This document shows positions 1 to 6,319 of a stretch of 16,232 bases of DNA, piece after piece; the first letter of the stretch is position 1; every line of letters starts with the position of its first letter. The stretch spans positions 1 through 16,232 of the forward strand of contig JABBNV010000039.1 of the NCBI GenBank assembly GCA_019352125.1, read 5' to 3'. The notes under the pieces are model-generated. The model made no database searches. It was not told where the DNA came from and was given only the letters and a program-made list of their open reading frames with translations. Made by a program: the position numbers and the translations under genes. This DNA comes from Acidobacteriota bacterium. Its GTDB lineage: Bacteria; Actinomycetota; Actinomycetes; Actinomycetales; Micrococcaceae.

Positions 1-545
1 CCTGGTCTTCGCATGTGCAGATCCGCAATTTGCGCGAAGATGTTGCGCGCCGCCCGCTGTGCGCTGACTGCCTTATAGAATGCGCTAGTTGGTTTCATCC
101 ACAGGAGCACCAGGATGGCAATCTCCACGAGTAGCAAAATAACGCCCAGCACCACGGTCAGACCATTCGAAGCGGTCTGCCCCATGCTGGTCAAGGTGCT
201 AATAATGCCCAGACCGCCCAACACGGTGGCGGTGATCCGAGCCCAGTTGCGTCCCTTGAGGTTGAACCAAATCATCAGGGCCCAAACAATCAGGCTGATG
301 ATCAGAATAGTGACAAATAGCCCGACTACGAACCCCTTGGCAACGGCCGTTGCCTGAGAGAGCTGATGGGAGTCCAGGGTTGATGTGCCCCTGTTTCGCG
401 CCATAGCCGAGTCCACTATGGTTCCGGCGCTTGCAATAGCCACTAGGGAGTTGATTGCCTGAATTAATGCAGCGGCAATCATCAGCCAGATGGCCAGTTT
501 GTGAGTCTGAGGTCTAACGATTTCAGGTGCGAGTGAAGGGGTCAT
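1..545 (-). CDS. Four-helix integral membrane protein, C-terminus cut by window edge
   Basis: I do not recognise a named family. Read on the minus strand, the frame is open from a start codon near 545 to the window edge, giving at least 181 residues, so the C-terminus is missing. About 20 polar residues come first, then four hydrophobic segments: one starting LAIWLMIAAALIQ, one with GLFVTILIISLIVW, one with TATVLGGLGIIS, and one with VVLGVILLLVEIAILVL. A basic stretch with KPTSAFYKAV follows. This 4-TM layout, with a charged NLKGRNWAR turn before helix 3, is common among actinobacterial conserved membrane proteins of unknown role. An in-frame TAG lies just upstream, so the start is ATG at 545 or GTG at 551. 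GAGG directly abuts the ATG, which is closer than usual. It lies 83 bp downstream of upp on the same strand and may be co-transcribed. Confidence 0.72.
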   Translation of the reverse strand, partial: MTPSLAPEIVRPQTHKLAIWLMIAAALIQAINSLVAIASAGTIVDSAMARNRGTSTLDSHQLSQATAVAKGFVVGLFVTILIISLIVWALMIWFNLKGRNWARITATVLGGLGIISTLTSMGQTASNGLTVVLGVILLLVEIAILVLLWMKPTSAFYKAVSAQRAARNIFAQIADLHMRRP

Positions 546-628
546 CCTCACACGCTATCGCGATCAACCGAAGTTTTCATCCATTCTGCGGACGAATTCC
601 CATTTCGTTTTCTTTGGTGTTGGCGGTG

Positions 629-1264
629 CTATCCCACCACGCCGTACAGGCGGTCTCCTGCATCGCCCAGCCCGGGCACAATGTAGGACTTTTCGTTCAG
701 CTTTTCGTCAATGGAGGCCAGCACCACAGTGACGTTCGTGCCATCCAACTCTGCGCGCAGTGTGTCCAGGCCCTCCGGCGCCGCCAGCAAGCAGATGCAG
801 GTAATGTCCGCAGCACCGCGGGCGAAGAGAAACTTGATGGCTTCGCGCAGGGTTCCGCCCGTCGCCAGCATCGGGTCCAGCACAAACACCTGGCGCCCTG
901 TCAGGTCATCCGGGAGACGCTCCGCATAGGTGATCGCTTCCAGAGTTTCCTCGTTCCGCGCCATGCCCAGAAAGCCCACCTCCGCCGTCGGCAGTAAGCG
1001 TGTCATGCCCTCCAACATACCCAGGCCAGCGCGCAAAATAGGAACTACCAACGGCGTCGGCTTGACCAAGCCGGTACCCACTGCGGGAGTTACCGGAGTC
1101 TCAATGTTGACCGGCTCAACCCGAACTTCACGGGTGGCCTCGTAGGCCAACAGGGTAACCAACTCCTCCGTCAGCTGCCGGAACACCGGGCTGGGGGTAT
1201 TCTTGTCCCGCAAGACGGTGAGTTTGTGGGCAACTAGCGGATGATCCGCAACAATGACGCGCAT
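629..1264 (-). CDS. upp: Uracil phosphoribosyltransferase
   Basis: This cytosolic salvage enzyme makes UMP and pyrophosphate from uracil and PRPP. At 211 residues it matches the family length (about 208-210). The PRPP-binding loop VLDPMLATGG is at residues 128-137. The uracil-binding segment YIVPGLGDAGDR is at 194-205. The family stretches PTPLVVPILRAGLGMLEG (69-86) and DKNTPSPVFRQ (20-30) are also intact. The frame stays open 17 codons further upstream, but the conserved N-terminus MRVIVADHPLVAHKL sets the start at the ATG at 1264. No strong Shine-Dalgarno precedes it. The gene diverges from tadA across a very short gap, so the two promoters must overlap. The membrane protein gene follows downstream on the same strand. 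Confidence 0.97.
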   Translation of the reverse strand: MRVIVADHPLVAHKLTVLRDKNTPSPVFRQLTEELVTLLAYEATREVRVEPVNIETPVTPAVGTGLVKPTPLVVPILRAGLGMLEGMTRLLPTAEVGFLGMARNEETLEAITYAERLPDDLTGRQVFVLDPMLATGGTLREAIKFLFARGAADITCICLLAAPEGLDTLRAELDGTNVTVVLASIDEKLNEKSYIVPGLGDAGDRLYGVVG

Positions 1265-1286
1265 ATGTAAAAAGCTACCATTGAGC

Positions 1287-1769
1287 ATGCCCATGCGCCC
1301 TGCAGAGTTCCCCACATCAGCACAGCATCATCAATGGATGGAGCTGGCGTTGGAACAAGCCGCGAGCGCACTGGCCACCGGAGACGTACCCATTGGTGCC
1401 GTCGTCGTAGGCCCGGACGGAACTGTTCTTGGGCTGGGCCACAACGAGCGCGAAGCGCACCAGGACCCCACTGCGCACGCGGAAGTCGTAGCCATTCGTG
1501 CCGCAGCAGCCACCCTGGGCAGTTGGCGGTTGGCCGGCTGTACGTTGATAGTCACTCTGGAACCGTGTGCCATGTGCGCCGGCGCCATAGTGCTGGCACG
1601 GATCGCCCGCGTCGTCTTTGGCGCCTGGGATGAAAAGGCTGGGGCCGCCGGGAGTGTGTTCGATGTACTCCGCGAGCGCAGGCTCAATCACTGGGTGGAA
1701 GTATTCCCCAGTGTTTTGGAATCCCGGAGCTCTCGTCTGCTGAAGGACTTCTTCGCTACCCACCGCTAA
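1287..1769 (+). CDS. tadA: tRNA-specific adenosine deaminase TadA
   Basis: It deaminates adenosine-34 in the tRNA anticodon wobble position to inosine; in bacteria the main substrate is tRNA-Arg(ACG). The protein is about 160 residues with a cytidine-deaminase fold. The zinc site is clear: HAE at residues 64-66 (H64 ligand, E66 proton shuttle) and PCAMC at 93-97 (C94 and C97 ligands). The family stretches GDVPIGAVVV (32-41) and AWDEKAGAAGSVFDVLRERRLNHWVEV are intact. In-frame starts are ATG at 1254, 1287, 1293 and 1338. I chose 1287 because 1254 would overlap upp, while 1338 would remove the HHQWMELAL helix that the family keeps. 1293 is equally possible. No clear ribosome binding site decides between them. 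Confidence 0.95.
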   Translation: MPMRPAEFPTSAQHHQWMELALEQAASALATGDVPIGAVVVGPDGTVLGLGHNEREAHQDPTAHAEVVAIRAAAATLGSWRLAGCTLIVTLEPCAMCAGAIVLARIARVVFGAWDEKAGAAGSVFDVLRERRLNHWVEVFPSVLESRSSRLLKDFFATHR

Positions 1770-1820
1770 GCGCACCGATGTGACGGAGCACAGCCGACGC
1801 CTCCTCAGGCTGCGCACGTT

Positions 1821-1850
1821 TTGGGGATGGGCCCGTACCTAAAGTAAAGT
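1821..1850 (+). promoter_or_regulatory. Possible sigma-70-type promoter of the tRNA-Ser gene
   Basis: TTGGGG (1821-1826) and TAAAGT (1845-1850) are spaced 18 bp apart. They would start transcription about 4 bases before the mature tRNA 5' end. The assignment rests only on position and a partial consensus match; an overlapping TAAAGT at 1840-1845 is an alternative -10. Confidence 0.35.
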
Positions 1851-1860
1851 GTCCGGAGTT

Positions 1861-1950
1861 GGTGACGTGTCCGAGCGGCCGAAGGTGCAACACTCGAAAT
1901 GTTGTTTGGTGTAAAAGCCAACGTGGGTTCAAATCCCACCGTCACCGCCA
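1861..1950 (+). tRNA. tRNA-Ser(CGA), with encoded CCA
   Basis: It reads UCG serine codons. The acceptor arms GGTGACG (1861-1867) and CGTCACC (1940-1946) pair perfectly. G1947 is the discriminator base and CCA (1948-1950) is encoded. A 5-bp anticodon stem (CAACA/TGTTG) encloses loop CTCGAAA, with anticodon CGA at 1895-1897. The long variable arm (TTGG...CCAA, around 1906-1921) is typical of class II serine tRNAs. The T arm has GTGGG/CCCAC around TTCAAAT. The mature length without CCA is 87 nt. It stands alone between tadA and the antiporter gene and is followed at once by a terminator. Confidence 0.97.
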
Positions 1951-1959
1951 CTGATCGAG

Positions 1960-2004
1960 ACCCCTGCTTCCCTTTGTTGATAAGGAAAGCGGGGGTTTTG
2001 TTTT
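1960..2004 (+). terminator. Rho-independent terminator after tRNA-Ser
   Basis: A GC-rich hairpin pairs ACCCC-GCTT-CCTT on the left with AAGG-AAGC-GGGGT on the right, with two non-Watson-Crick positions, around a short TTGTTGA-type loop. A T-rich tail (TTTTGTTTT, 1996-2004) follows. It starts about 10 bases after the tRNA CCA. Together with the tRNA it explains most of the 354-base stretch between tadA and the antiporter; I see nothing further in 2005-2107. Confidence 0.85.
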
Positions 2005-2107
2005 GCTCAGATTTCGGTGCCTGCCCACAGGTAGCGTTCAGTGGAGGAACCCCCGTTGTATTATGGCTGATCGTCTGGAATCGGGCCGACGCGCTCAGGA
2101 AAGCTCA

Positions 2108-2117
2108 GGGAAGAGGA
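2108..2117 (+). promoter_or_regulatory. Ribosome binding site fixing the antiporter start
   Basis: A purine run, GGGAAGAGGA, ends 6 bases before the ATG at 2124. It supports that start over the much longer in-frame extension, whose upstream part would run through the terminator and into the tRNA gene. Confidence 0.7.
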
Positions 2118-2123
2118 TCATCG

Positions 2124-3326
2124 ATGGGCTTTGACACGCTGGCCCTGATCGCCGTCGTTGGTCTTGCTGGCCCATTATTGGCGCTGAACAGCAGGTGGCG
2201 GATGCCCGTGGTGTTGGGGGAGTTGGCTGCCGGTATTCTCCTGGGTAAGTCCGGGCTCCATGTGTTGCACAGTGCGGATCCAACATTCACGCTGCTGGGC
2301 CAGGTGGGCTTTGCGCTGATGATGTTCGTGGCCGGTTCGCATGTACCGATGCGGGATGCCAAGCTGCGTTCGGTGTTGGGCGTGGGTGGCCGTCAAGCCG
2401 GGCTCGCTGCCCTAGTTGCTGTCGGCGTCGGCTGGGGCATCGCCGCCCTCTTCGGCACTGGGCACGCTCCGCTGTATGTGGTGCTGCTGGCATCTTCAAG
2501 TGCCGCGTTAGTACTGCCCATCGTCACGTCCCTGCGTCTAAGGGGACCCAATGTTCTGGCGATGACCGCACAGGTGGCGCTTGCTGATATTGCCTGCATT
2601 ATTGCTCTGCCCTTGGCCATCGATCCCCCCAATGCCGGCCGCGCCGCCATTGGGGCCCTGGCCGTTGGCGCTGCGGCCGTGGTGCTGTTTCTGATTCTCA
2701 AGCGCCTGGAAACGACGGGAGTTCGACGGCGGCTGCATCGCCTTTCCGAGGAGCGAAAGTTCGCCTTGGAGTTGCGGATCCAGCTCAGCATTCTGTTTTT
2801 ACTTGCCGCAGTGGCCATCGCCGGGCACGTCTCGGTCATGTTGGCTGGCTTCAGTTTTGGGCTGGCGGTGGCTGCCGTCGGTGAGCCACGGCGGCTGGCC
2901 CATCAGCTTTTTGCCATCAACGATGGGTTTCTGGGCCCCTTGTTCTACATCTGGCTCGGCTCATCGCTGGACGTTCTCCAGCTGGGCCAGCATCCCGCCA
3001 TGGTGCTACTGGGCATTGCACTCGGGTTTGGCACCGTTGTAGTCCACGCGGTGAACCGAGTTCTTGGCCAGCCGCTTTCGCTGGCTGTCCTCAGCTGCGC
3101 GCAACTGGGCGTCCCAGTGGCGGCGGCCGCGGTGGGCAGTACCTCGGGGGTCCTCTTGCCCGGCGAGGCCAGCGCACTGATCCTTGGCGCACTCATCAGT
3201 ATCGGCTGTTCCGTAGCTGCCGGATCGCGCGCTGCCGGGGCACAAAGTGGCTCCGGGCCAGGCAAACCTCGGCCGCGAGCTCGGACGGGCATCGTGGCGA
3301 AATGGTGGCCCAAAAGTACCGGGTAA
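2124..3326 (+). CDS. Na+/H+ (cation/proton) antiporter, CPA2 type
   Basis: A polytopic inner-membrane transporter of the sodium/hydrogen exchanger family (PF00999-like, CPA2/KefB branch), expected to swap cytoplasmic Na+ or K+ for H+. The 400-residue protein is almost wholly hydrophobic, with about a dozen membrane segments. Family-like features are GELAAGILLG (32-41), the membrane acidic residue D155 in VALADIACII (the ion-carrying position of the family) and FLGPLFYIWLGSSLDV (269-284). A charged loop, KRLETTGVRRRLHRLSEERK (about 193-212), separates the two halves. The C-terminus (about 365-400) is a short basic tail without an RCK/TrkA nucleotide-binding domain, so it is shorter than KefB/KefC. 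The gene begins at the ATG backed by the purine run just upstream. The Met/His-rich membrane gene follows after 76 bp and could be co-transcribed. Ion specificity cannot be read from the sequence. Confidence 0.88.
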   Translation: MGFDTLALIAVVGLAGPLLALNSRWRMPVVLGELAAGILLGKSGLHVLHSADPTFTLLGQVGFALMMFVAGSHVPMRDAKLRSVLGVGGRQAGLAALVAVGVGWGIAALFGTGHAPLYVVLLASSSAALVLPIVTSLRLRGPNVLAMTAQVALADIACIIALPLAIDPPNAGRAAIGALAVGAAAVVLFLILKRLETTGVRRRLHRLSEERKFALELRIQLSILFLLAAVAIAGHVSVMLAGFSFGLAVAAVGEPRRLAHQLFAINDGFLGPLFYIWLGSSLDVLQLGQHPAMVLLGIALGFGTVVVHAVNRVLGQPLSLAVLSCAQLGVPVAAAAVGSTSGVLLPGEASALILGALISIGCSVAAGSRAAGAQSGSGPGKPRPRARTGIVAKWWPKSTG

Positions 3327-3402
3327 ACTGGCAATGTTGCTCCGTGCGGAGTCAGCACCCACCCCACGTCCCCATGATTCGATTGGCAGAGGAAAAGAGC
3401 TC

Positions 3403-4023
3403 ATGGCACACCGCTCGCCCTTCCGGATCTTGCGATCCGTGGCTATGGGCGGGAGTGTGCTGGGCTTGGGGATCAGCGCGCACGTTGCCGCAGGTGGCTC
3501 CCTCGCCGCACCGCTGATCATGATAGCCCTAGCTGCTGTCACCATGGCCACCGCTACCGTCCTGACGGTGCGTCGCCTCAACGTAGCCGTTTTGCTGGCA
3601 ACATTGCTCGGCAGCCAATGGTTGATACACACCGTTCTGGAGGCAGCTTCTACCTCGGGAACGGCTTCTGCCGGGGCCATAAACACCGCTGGCCAAGCGA
3701 TGCACGGCATGACGATGGACCTTCACGGCGCCATGCCGCTCCCCAGCACGTCCATGCACAGCATGGCGGATCACCCCTGGATGACTGTTGCCCACGTCGC
3801 TGCCGCTATTGTCTCCGCCCTCATGATGGCCAAGGGGGAGGCCGCCCTGTGGATGCTCGCAACGTGGCTACGCCCGCTGCTAGCCCTGCCCGACGTCGTC
3901 GTCCTTGAGTCGCCTACCCGGCGAGTGCTCAGCCAGCGCGTTGCTTCGTCGAGAGCACCTTGGCGAAACCTGCGCACCCACAAGGACCGTGGGCCGCCGT
4001 CTGTACTGGTACCGATTTTCTGA
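3403..4023 (+). CDS. Small membrane protein with Met/His-rich loop, probable copper-associated partner of YcnI
   Basis: I do not recognise a named family. The 206-residue protein has hydrophobic segments near residues 14-30, 33-53, 60-80, 125-143 and 145-162. Between the third and fourth lies a loop (98-131) rich in methionine and histidine: M100, H101, M103, M105, H108, M111, M118, H119, M121, H124 and M127. Such Met/His spacing is typical of copper-binding extracytoplasmic loops. The next gene encodes a YcnI/DUF1775 protein, a family linked to copper, so a role in copper capture or transport is my inference. The start is set by AGAGGAAAAGAG just before the ATG; the frame is open further upstream but without a comparable site. 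The C-terminal 45 residues are basic and probably cytoplasmic. Confidence 0.78.
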   Translation: MAHRSPFRILRSVAMGGSVLGLGISAHVAAGGSLAAPLIMIALAAVTMATATVLTVRRLNVAVLLATLLGSQWLIHTVLEAASTSGTASAGAINTAGQAMHGMTMDLHGAMPLPSTSMHSMADHPWMTVAHVAAAIVSALMMAKGEAALWMLATWLRPLLALPDVVVLESPTRRVLSQRVASSRAPWRNLRTHKDRGPPSVLVPIF

Positions 4024-4027
4024 ATAT

Positions 4028-4050
4028 CCCCCGTCAGTCATGGATGGGGG
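4028..4050 (+). other. Weak hairpin in the gap before the YcnI-like gene
   Basis: CCCCC (4028-4032) can pair with GGGGG (4046-4050) across a 13-base loop, just after the stop of the Met/His-rich gene. There is no T-run, so it is not a clear terminator. It might be a minor attenuator or chance. Confidence 0.2.
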
Positions 4051-4093
4051 CAACCTCGGCACCGAAAAGGTGCACCCATGGAAGGCATTTTCA

Positions 4094-4816
4094 GTGAAGT
4101 TTCCAGCCAGAACAGCTCTCAAAACCACGCTCATTTCAGGTACCACCATTGGGTTGATGACCCTCGGCCTCGCTGCCGCATCCGCCCACGTTGAAGCAAC
4201 CCCGGATACGTCGGCCGCCAACTCCTACGCTTTGGTGACGTTCAATATTCCGCACGGTTGCAACGACTCGCCCACTACCAAAATGACCATCAATCTGCCG
4301 CAGGAGATCACCACGGTAATGCCGACGGTGAACCCCAACTGGACCATTTCTGAGACGACGGAAAAATTGGCCACACCACAAAAGTTGCCCAACGGCAGCG
4401 AGGTGACAGAGCGCACCAGCCAAATTATCTATACGGCCAAAACGCCTCTGGACCCGCACCAACGGGACACCTTTGTGCTCTCGGTGCAGTTGCCGGATGC
4501 CGCTGGCAAGACTATCTATTTCCCCACGTTGCAGACCTGCACCGTGGGGCAAACTGACTGGAAGGACATCCCCGCGGCTGGGGCAAACGAGGATTCGGTG
4601 AAGTCCCCGGCTCCATCCGTTAAGATCACGGCCGCAGATTCAACTACTTCTTCCCATGACTCGCATGCTGCGGATACGTCCTCGGCAAGTGAAGCCAGCC
4701 AGCACGACGGCGGTTCGCAGGTTCCGGGGTGGATCGGCTTCGCTGCCGGAATTGTTGGGCTGATTCTGGGATCCGTGGCCTTGGTCAGGACTAGGAAGAA
4801 GCCTTCGAGTAACTAG
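4094..4816 (+). CDS. YcnI-like DUF1775 secreted, membrane-anchored copper-associated protein
   Basis: The DUF1775/YcnI family consists of extracytoplasmic domains that in characterised members bind Cu(II) through the N-terminal histidine of the mature protein. Here a signal peptide (1-31, basic start, hydrophobic core, cleavage after ASA) leaves H32 as the new N-terminus (HVEATP). The domain follows to about residue 165: SYALVTFNIPHGC (44-56), SPTTKMTINLP (59-69), PNWTI (81-85) and FPTLQTCTVGQTDW (143-156). A Ser/Asp/His-rich linker (about 180-208) leads to one C-terminal TM helix (212-231) and a basic RTRKK tail. The start is GTG at 4094, with GGAAGG (4080-4085) 8 bases upstream; longer in-frame starts at 4040 or 3905 would bury the signal peptide. 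The Met/His-rich membrane gene lies 70 bp upstream. Confidence 0.9.
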   Translation: MKFPARTALKTTLISGTTIGLMTLGLAAASAHVEATPDTSAANSYALVTFNIPHGCNDSPTTKMTINLPQEITTVMPTVNPNWTISETTEKLATPQKLPNGSEVTERTSQIIYTAKTPLDPHQRDTFVLSVQLPDAAGKTIYFPTLQTCTVGQTDWKDIPAAGANEDSVKSPAPSVKITAADSTTSSHDSHAADTSSASEASQHDGGSQVPGWIGFAAGIVGLILGSVALVRTRKKPSSN

Positions 4817-4825
4817 CAAGGGTGG

Positions 4826-4872
4826 GGCGGCACTAGCGTTGCGGACATTACGATCTGGACACTAGTGCCGCC
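4826..4872. repeat. Perfect 11-bp inverted repeat between YcnI-like and DUF4232 genes
   Basis: GGCGGCACTAG (4826-4836) and CTAGTGCCGCC (4862-4872) are exact reverse complements separated by 25 bases. The position just after a stop codon suits a terminator stem, but no T-run follows and the loop is long. It could be a tract-less terminator, an mRNA-stabilising hairpin or a protein-binding dyad for the next gene. Confidence 0.6.
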
Positions 4873-4923
4873 GCGCACCGCAAGGGAATTGACGCGGGGT
4901 GTCACTCCCAGCAAAGTTAAGGC

Positions 4924-5628
4924 ATGAAGAACTCTGAGAGTGGCCCGCGGACTTCACATCCTGCCAGCAGTAACACTGCCCGCCGTGCCCAGCGAGCGAC
5001 GGTTTCGCTGCGCACCGCGGGGATTGCCCTCTTGGCCACAGGCGCGGTTATGGCGTTGAGCGCGTGCGGCGCCGCCAGCAGCCCGTCCAGCTCGTCGGCA
5101 CAGGCAAGCACATCAGGGTCCAGCAGTAGCGCGTCGCAGAGTAGCTCCGCCAGCGCCTCGAGCACAGGGTCTGCCACTGCAACGTCCTCCAGTGCTGCCG
5201 CGCAGCCCGGCATTTGTACAGCAGCCATGCTCAGTGGCGAAGCCACCTCACCGCAGGGCTCCGGGGCCGGCCAAACGTACTTTAACCTCACCGTCACCAA
5301 CACCAGCTCCGCACCCTGCATTTTGGACGGCTACCCGGGTGTATCTCTGGTGGGTAACGGCAACGGGACTCAGCAAGGCGCCCCCGCAGACAGGGACGCA
5401 TCGCTGCCCTCAAGCGGACCCATCACGCTGGCCCCTGCAGCCAAAGCAACAGCCCGGCTGCAGTACTCACAAGCGGGCAATTACCAAGGTTGCACCGTGG
5501 TGCAAGCCGACGGTATTCGCGTCTACCCGCCGAGCGCCACGGATGCGCTATACATTGCGCATCCACTCAACGCCTGCAGCGAAACGGGGATTGTGTTGAT
5601 GCACATCGGCGCGTTTGCCGCCGGGTAA
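4924..5628 (+). CDS. DUF4232-domain lipoprotein
   Basis: A predicted surface lipoprotein of unknown function, common in actinobacteria. The N-terminal 30 residues are basic and polar. A hydrophobic segment (31-44) and lipobox LSAC (45-48) follow, with C48 the lipidated cysteine. Residues 50-93 are almost entirely Ser, Ala, Thr and Gly, a spacer that would hold the domain away from the membrane. The DUF4232-like domain runs from about 97 to the end: C98, FNLTVTNTSSAPCILDGYPGVSLV (124-147), a second hydrophobic strand pattern, and cysteines at 133, 187 and 215 that may form disulfides outside the cell. The ATG is preceded only by a weak AAGG. The gene stands 107 bp after the YcnI-like gene, with the inverted repeat in between, so it is probably a separate unit. 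Confidence 0.86.
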   Translation: MKNSESGPRTSHPASSNTARRAQRATVSLRTAGIALLATGAVMALSACGAASSPSSSSAQASTSGSSSSASQSSSASASSTGSATATSSSAAAQPGICTAAMLSGEATSPQGSGAGQTYFNLTVTNTSSAPCILDGYPGVSLVGNGNGTQQGAPADRDASLPSSGPITLAPAAKATARLQYSQAGNYQGCTVVQADGIRVYPPSATDALYIAHPLNACSETGIVLMHIGAFAAG

Positions 5629-5669
5629 ACGTCTCACTGCTAGCCGGGAATACTGCCGTCAGCTCGGCA

Positions 5670-6206
5670 CTAGAGCAGCGTGAGTGTGTTCAGATCCAGA
5701 GGCTCTTTGCGACTGCGGGGACCATTCCTCAGGTAATGCAACCGGTAGGCAGCAACCGCAAAAACCAGTGCACTGAGCGCCTGCATGCCCCCGCCCAGGA
5801 CTGGCGCGTTACCCACTATGGCAACTATGGCTGCGAGCGCAGAGGCCACCCCCGCCGTCATGATGACGCGCCCACGTTCCAAATAGCCATAGACAGCTAT
5901 GCCCAGACCCAATAGCAGCCAACCCCCGCATCCGCGCAAGGGCTCTATCGCGCCGCCAAAAAGTGCACCAAATTCGAGGCAGCAGAGGGTATAGAGGTAC
6001 GCCGAAGCTGAGGAACGAAGCGCCGGTGGGTTCCGGATGAACCAGACCCCGCACACCACGCAGAGCAGCACGCTCCCCACTATGTAAGCCATGGCCACCG
6101 CCGTGGCATCGGAGCGTGTGGCGATGTCTACTGCCGCACCGGAAAGAAAGATGACGGCCAGGCACAGCATGGGAACCCAATTGTTCCCAAGATGTCGCGA
6201 GCCCAA
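5670..6206 (-). CDS. Small multi-pass membrane protein of unknown function
   Basis: I do not recognise a family. The protein has about 178 residues with about five hydrophobic segments: LCLAVIFLSGAAV, AMAYIVGSVLLCVVCGVWFI, the Cys-rich LYTLCCLEFGALFGGAI, GWLLLGLGIAVYGYL, and a pair in the last third (VASALAAIVAIVG, LSALVFAVAAYRL). The C-terminus is short and basic, then polar. Two starts compete. GTG at 6212 directly abuts a GGGGGA run, while TTG at 6206 sits 6 bases after it, the usual distance, so I chose TTG. No function can be inferred. It converges with the DUF4232 gene (41-bp gap) and diverges from lhr. Confidence 0.7.
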   Translation of the reverse strand: MGSRHLGNNWVPMLCLAVIFLSGAAVDIATRSDATAVAMAYIVGSVLLCVVCGVWFIRNPPALRSSASAYLYTLCCLEFGALFGGAIEPLRGCGGWLLLGLGIAVYGYLERGRVIMTAGVASALAAIVAIVGNAPVLGGGMQALSALVFAVAAYRLHYLRNGPRSRKEPLDLNTLTLL

Positions 6207-6250
6207 CGCCACTCCCCCTGCATAGAATTTCGACCACTATCGTTGCTCTA

Positions 6251-6273
6251 ATAGTACGGTTCCCACCCGACAC
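6251..6273 (-). promoter_or_regulatory. RecA-NDp-like promoter candidate for the small membrane protein gene
   Basis: On the minus strand, GTGTC-GGGT is followed by 8 bases and then TACTAT. The known DNA-damage promoter motif of mycobacteria (RecA-NDp, bound by PafBC) is TTGTCRGTG, 8 bases, TANNNT. The spacing and the TANNNT match, but three bases of the upstream element differ. Transcription would start near 6244 and read toward the membrane protein gene, away from lhr. It may simply be an ordinary -10 element. Confidence 0.3.
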
Positions 6274-6293
6274 AGGCGTGCGCCACATCGGGT
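6265..6293. repeat. Interrupted dyad in the membrane protein/lhr divergent gap
   Basis: ACCCGA (6265-6270) and TCGGGT (6288-6293) are exact inverted arms, with an inner GGC/GCC pair (6275-6277 and 6282-6284). It lies 27 bp before the lhr start and overlaps the upstream part of the candidate promoter for the divergent gene. It could be a shared operator or a hairpin in the lhr leader. Confidence 0.4.
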
Positions 6294-6319
6294 ACTGCCA
6301 ATAGAGGAATGTCCGCCTC

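Noticed and set aside
115..357. Plus-strand 80-aa frame at the left edge
   Set aside because: It is antisense to the four-helix membrane protein, whose hydrophobic pattern is far more protein-like.
1317..1817. 166-aa minus-strand frame opposite tadA
   Set aside because: No recognisable domain and completely antisense to a gene with intact catalytic motifs.
1899..2123. N-terminal extension of the antiporter frame back into the tRNA gene
   Set aside because: It would be coded from inside tRNA-Ser and through the terminator hairpin, with non-membrane-like sequence; the ATG at 2124 has a good ribosome binding site.
2062..2133. 23-codon upstream frame overlapping the antiporter start, as a possible leader peptide
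   Set aside because: GGAGGA lies about 13 bases upstream, too far, and nothing in the peptide suggests attenuation.
3905..4093. Longer N-terminus for the YcnI-like protein
   Set aside because: It overlaps the end of the preceding gene and would place 63 residues before a clear signal peptide; the GTG at 4094 has GGAAGG at normal distance.
5490..5915. Plus-strand open frame running across the 3' ends of the lipoprotein and membrane protein genes
   Set aside because: It is the out-of-frame shadow of two convergent genes, with Arg/His-rich sequence and no family features.
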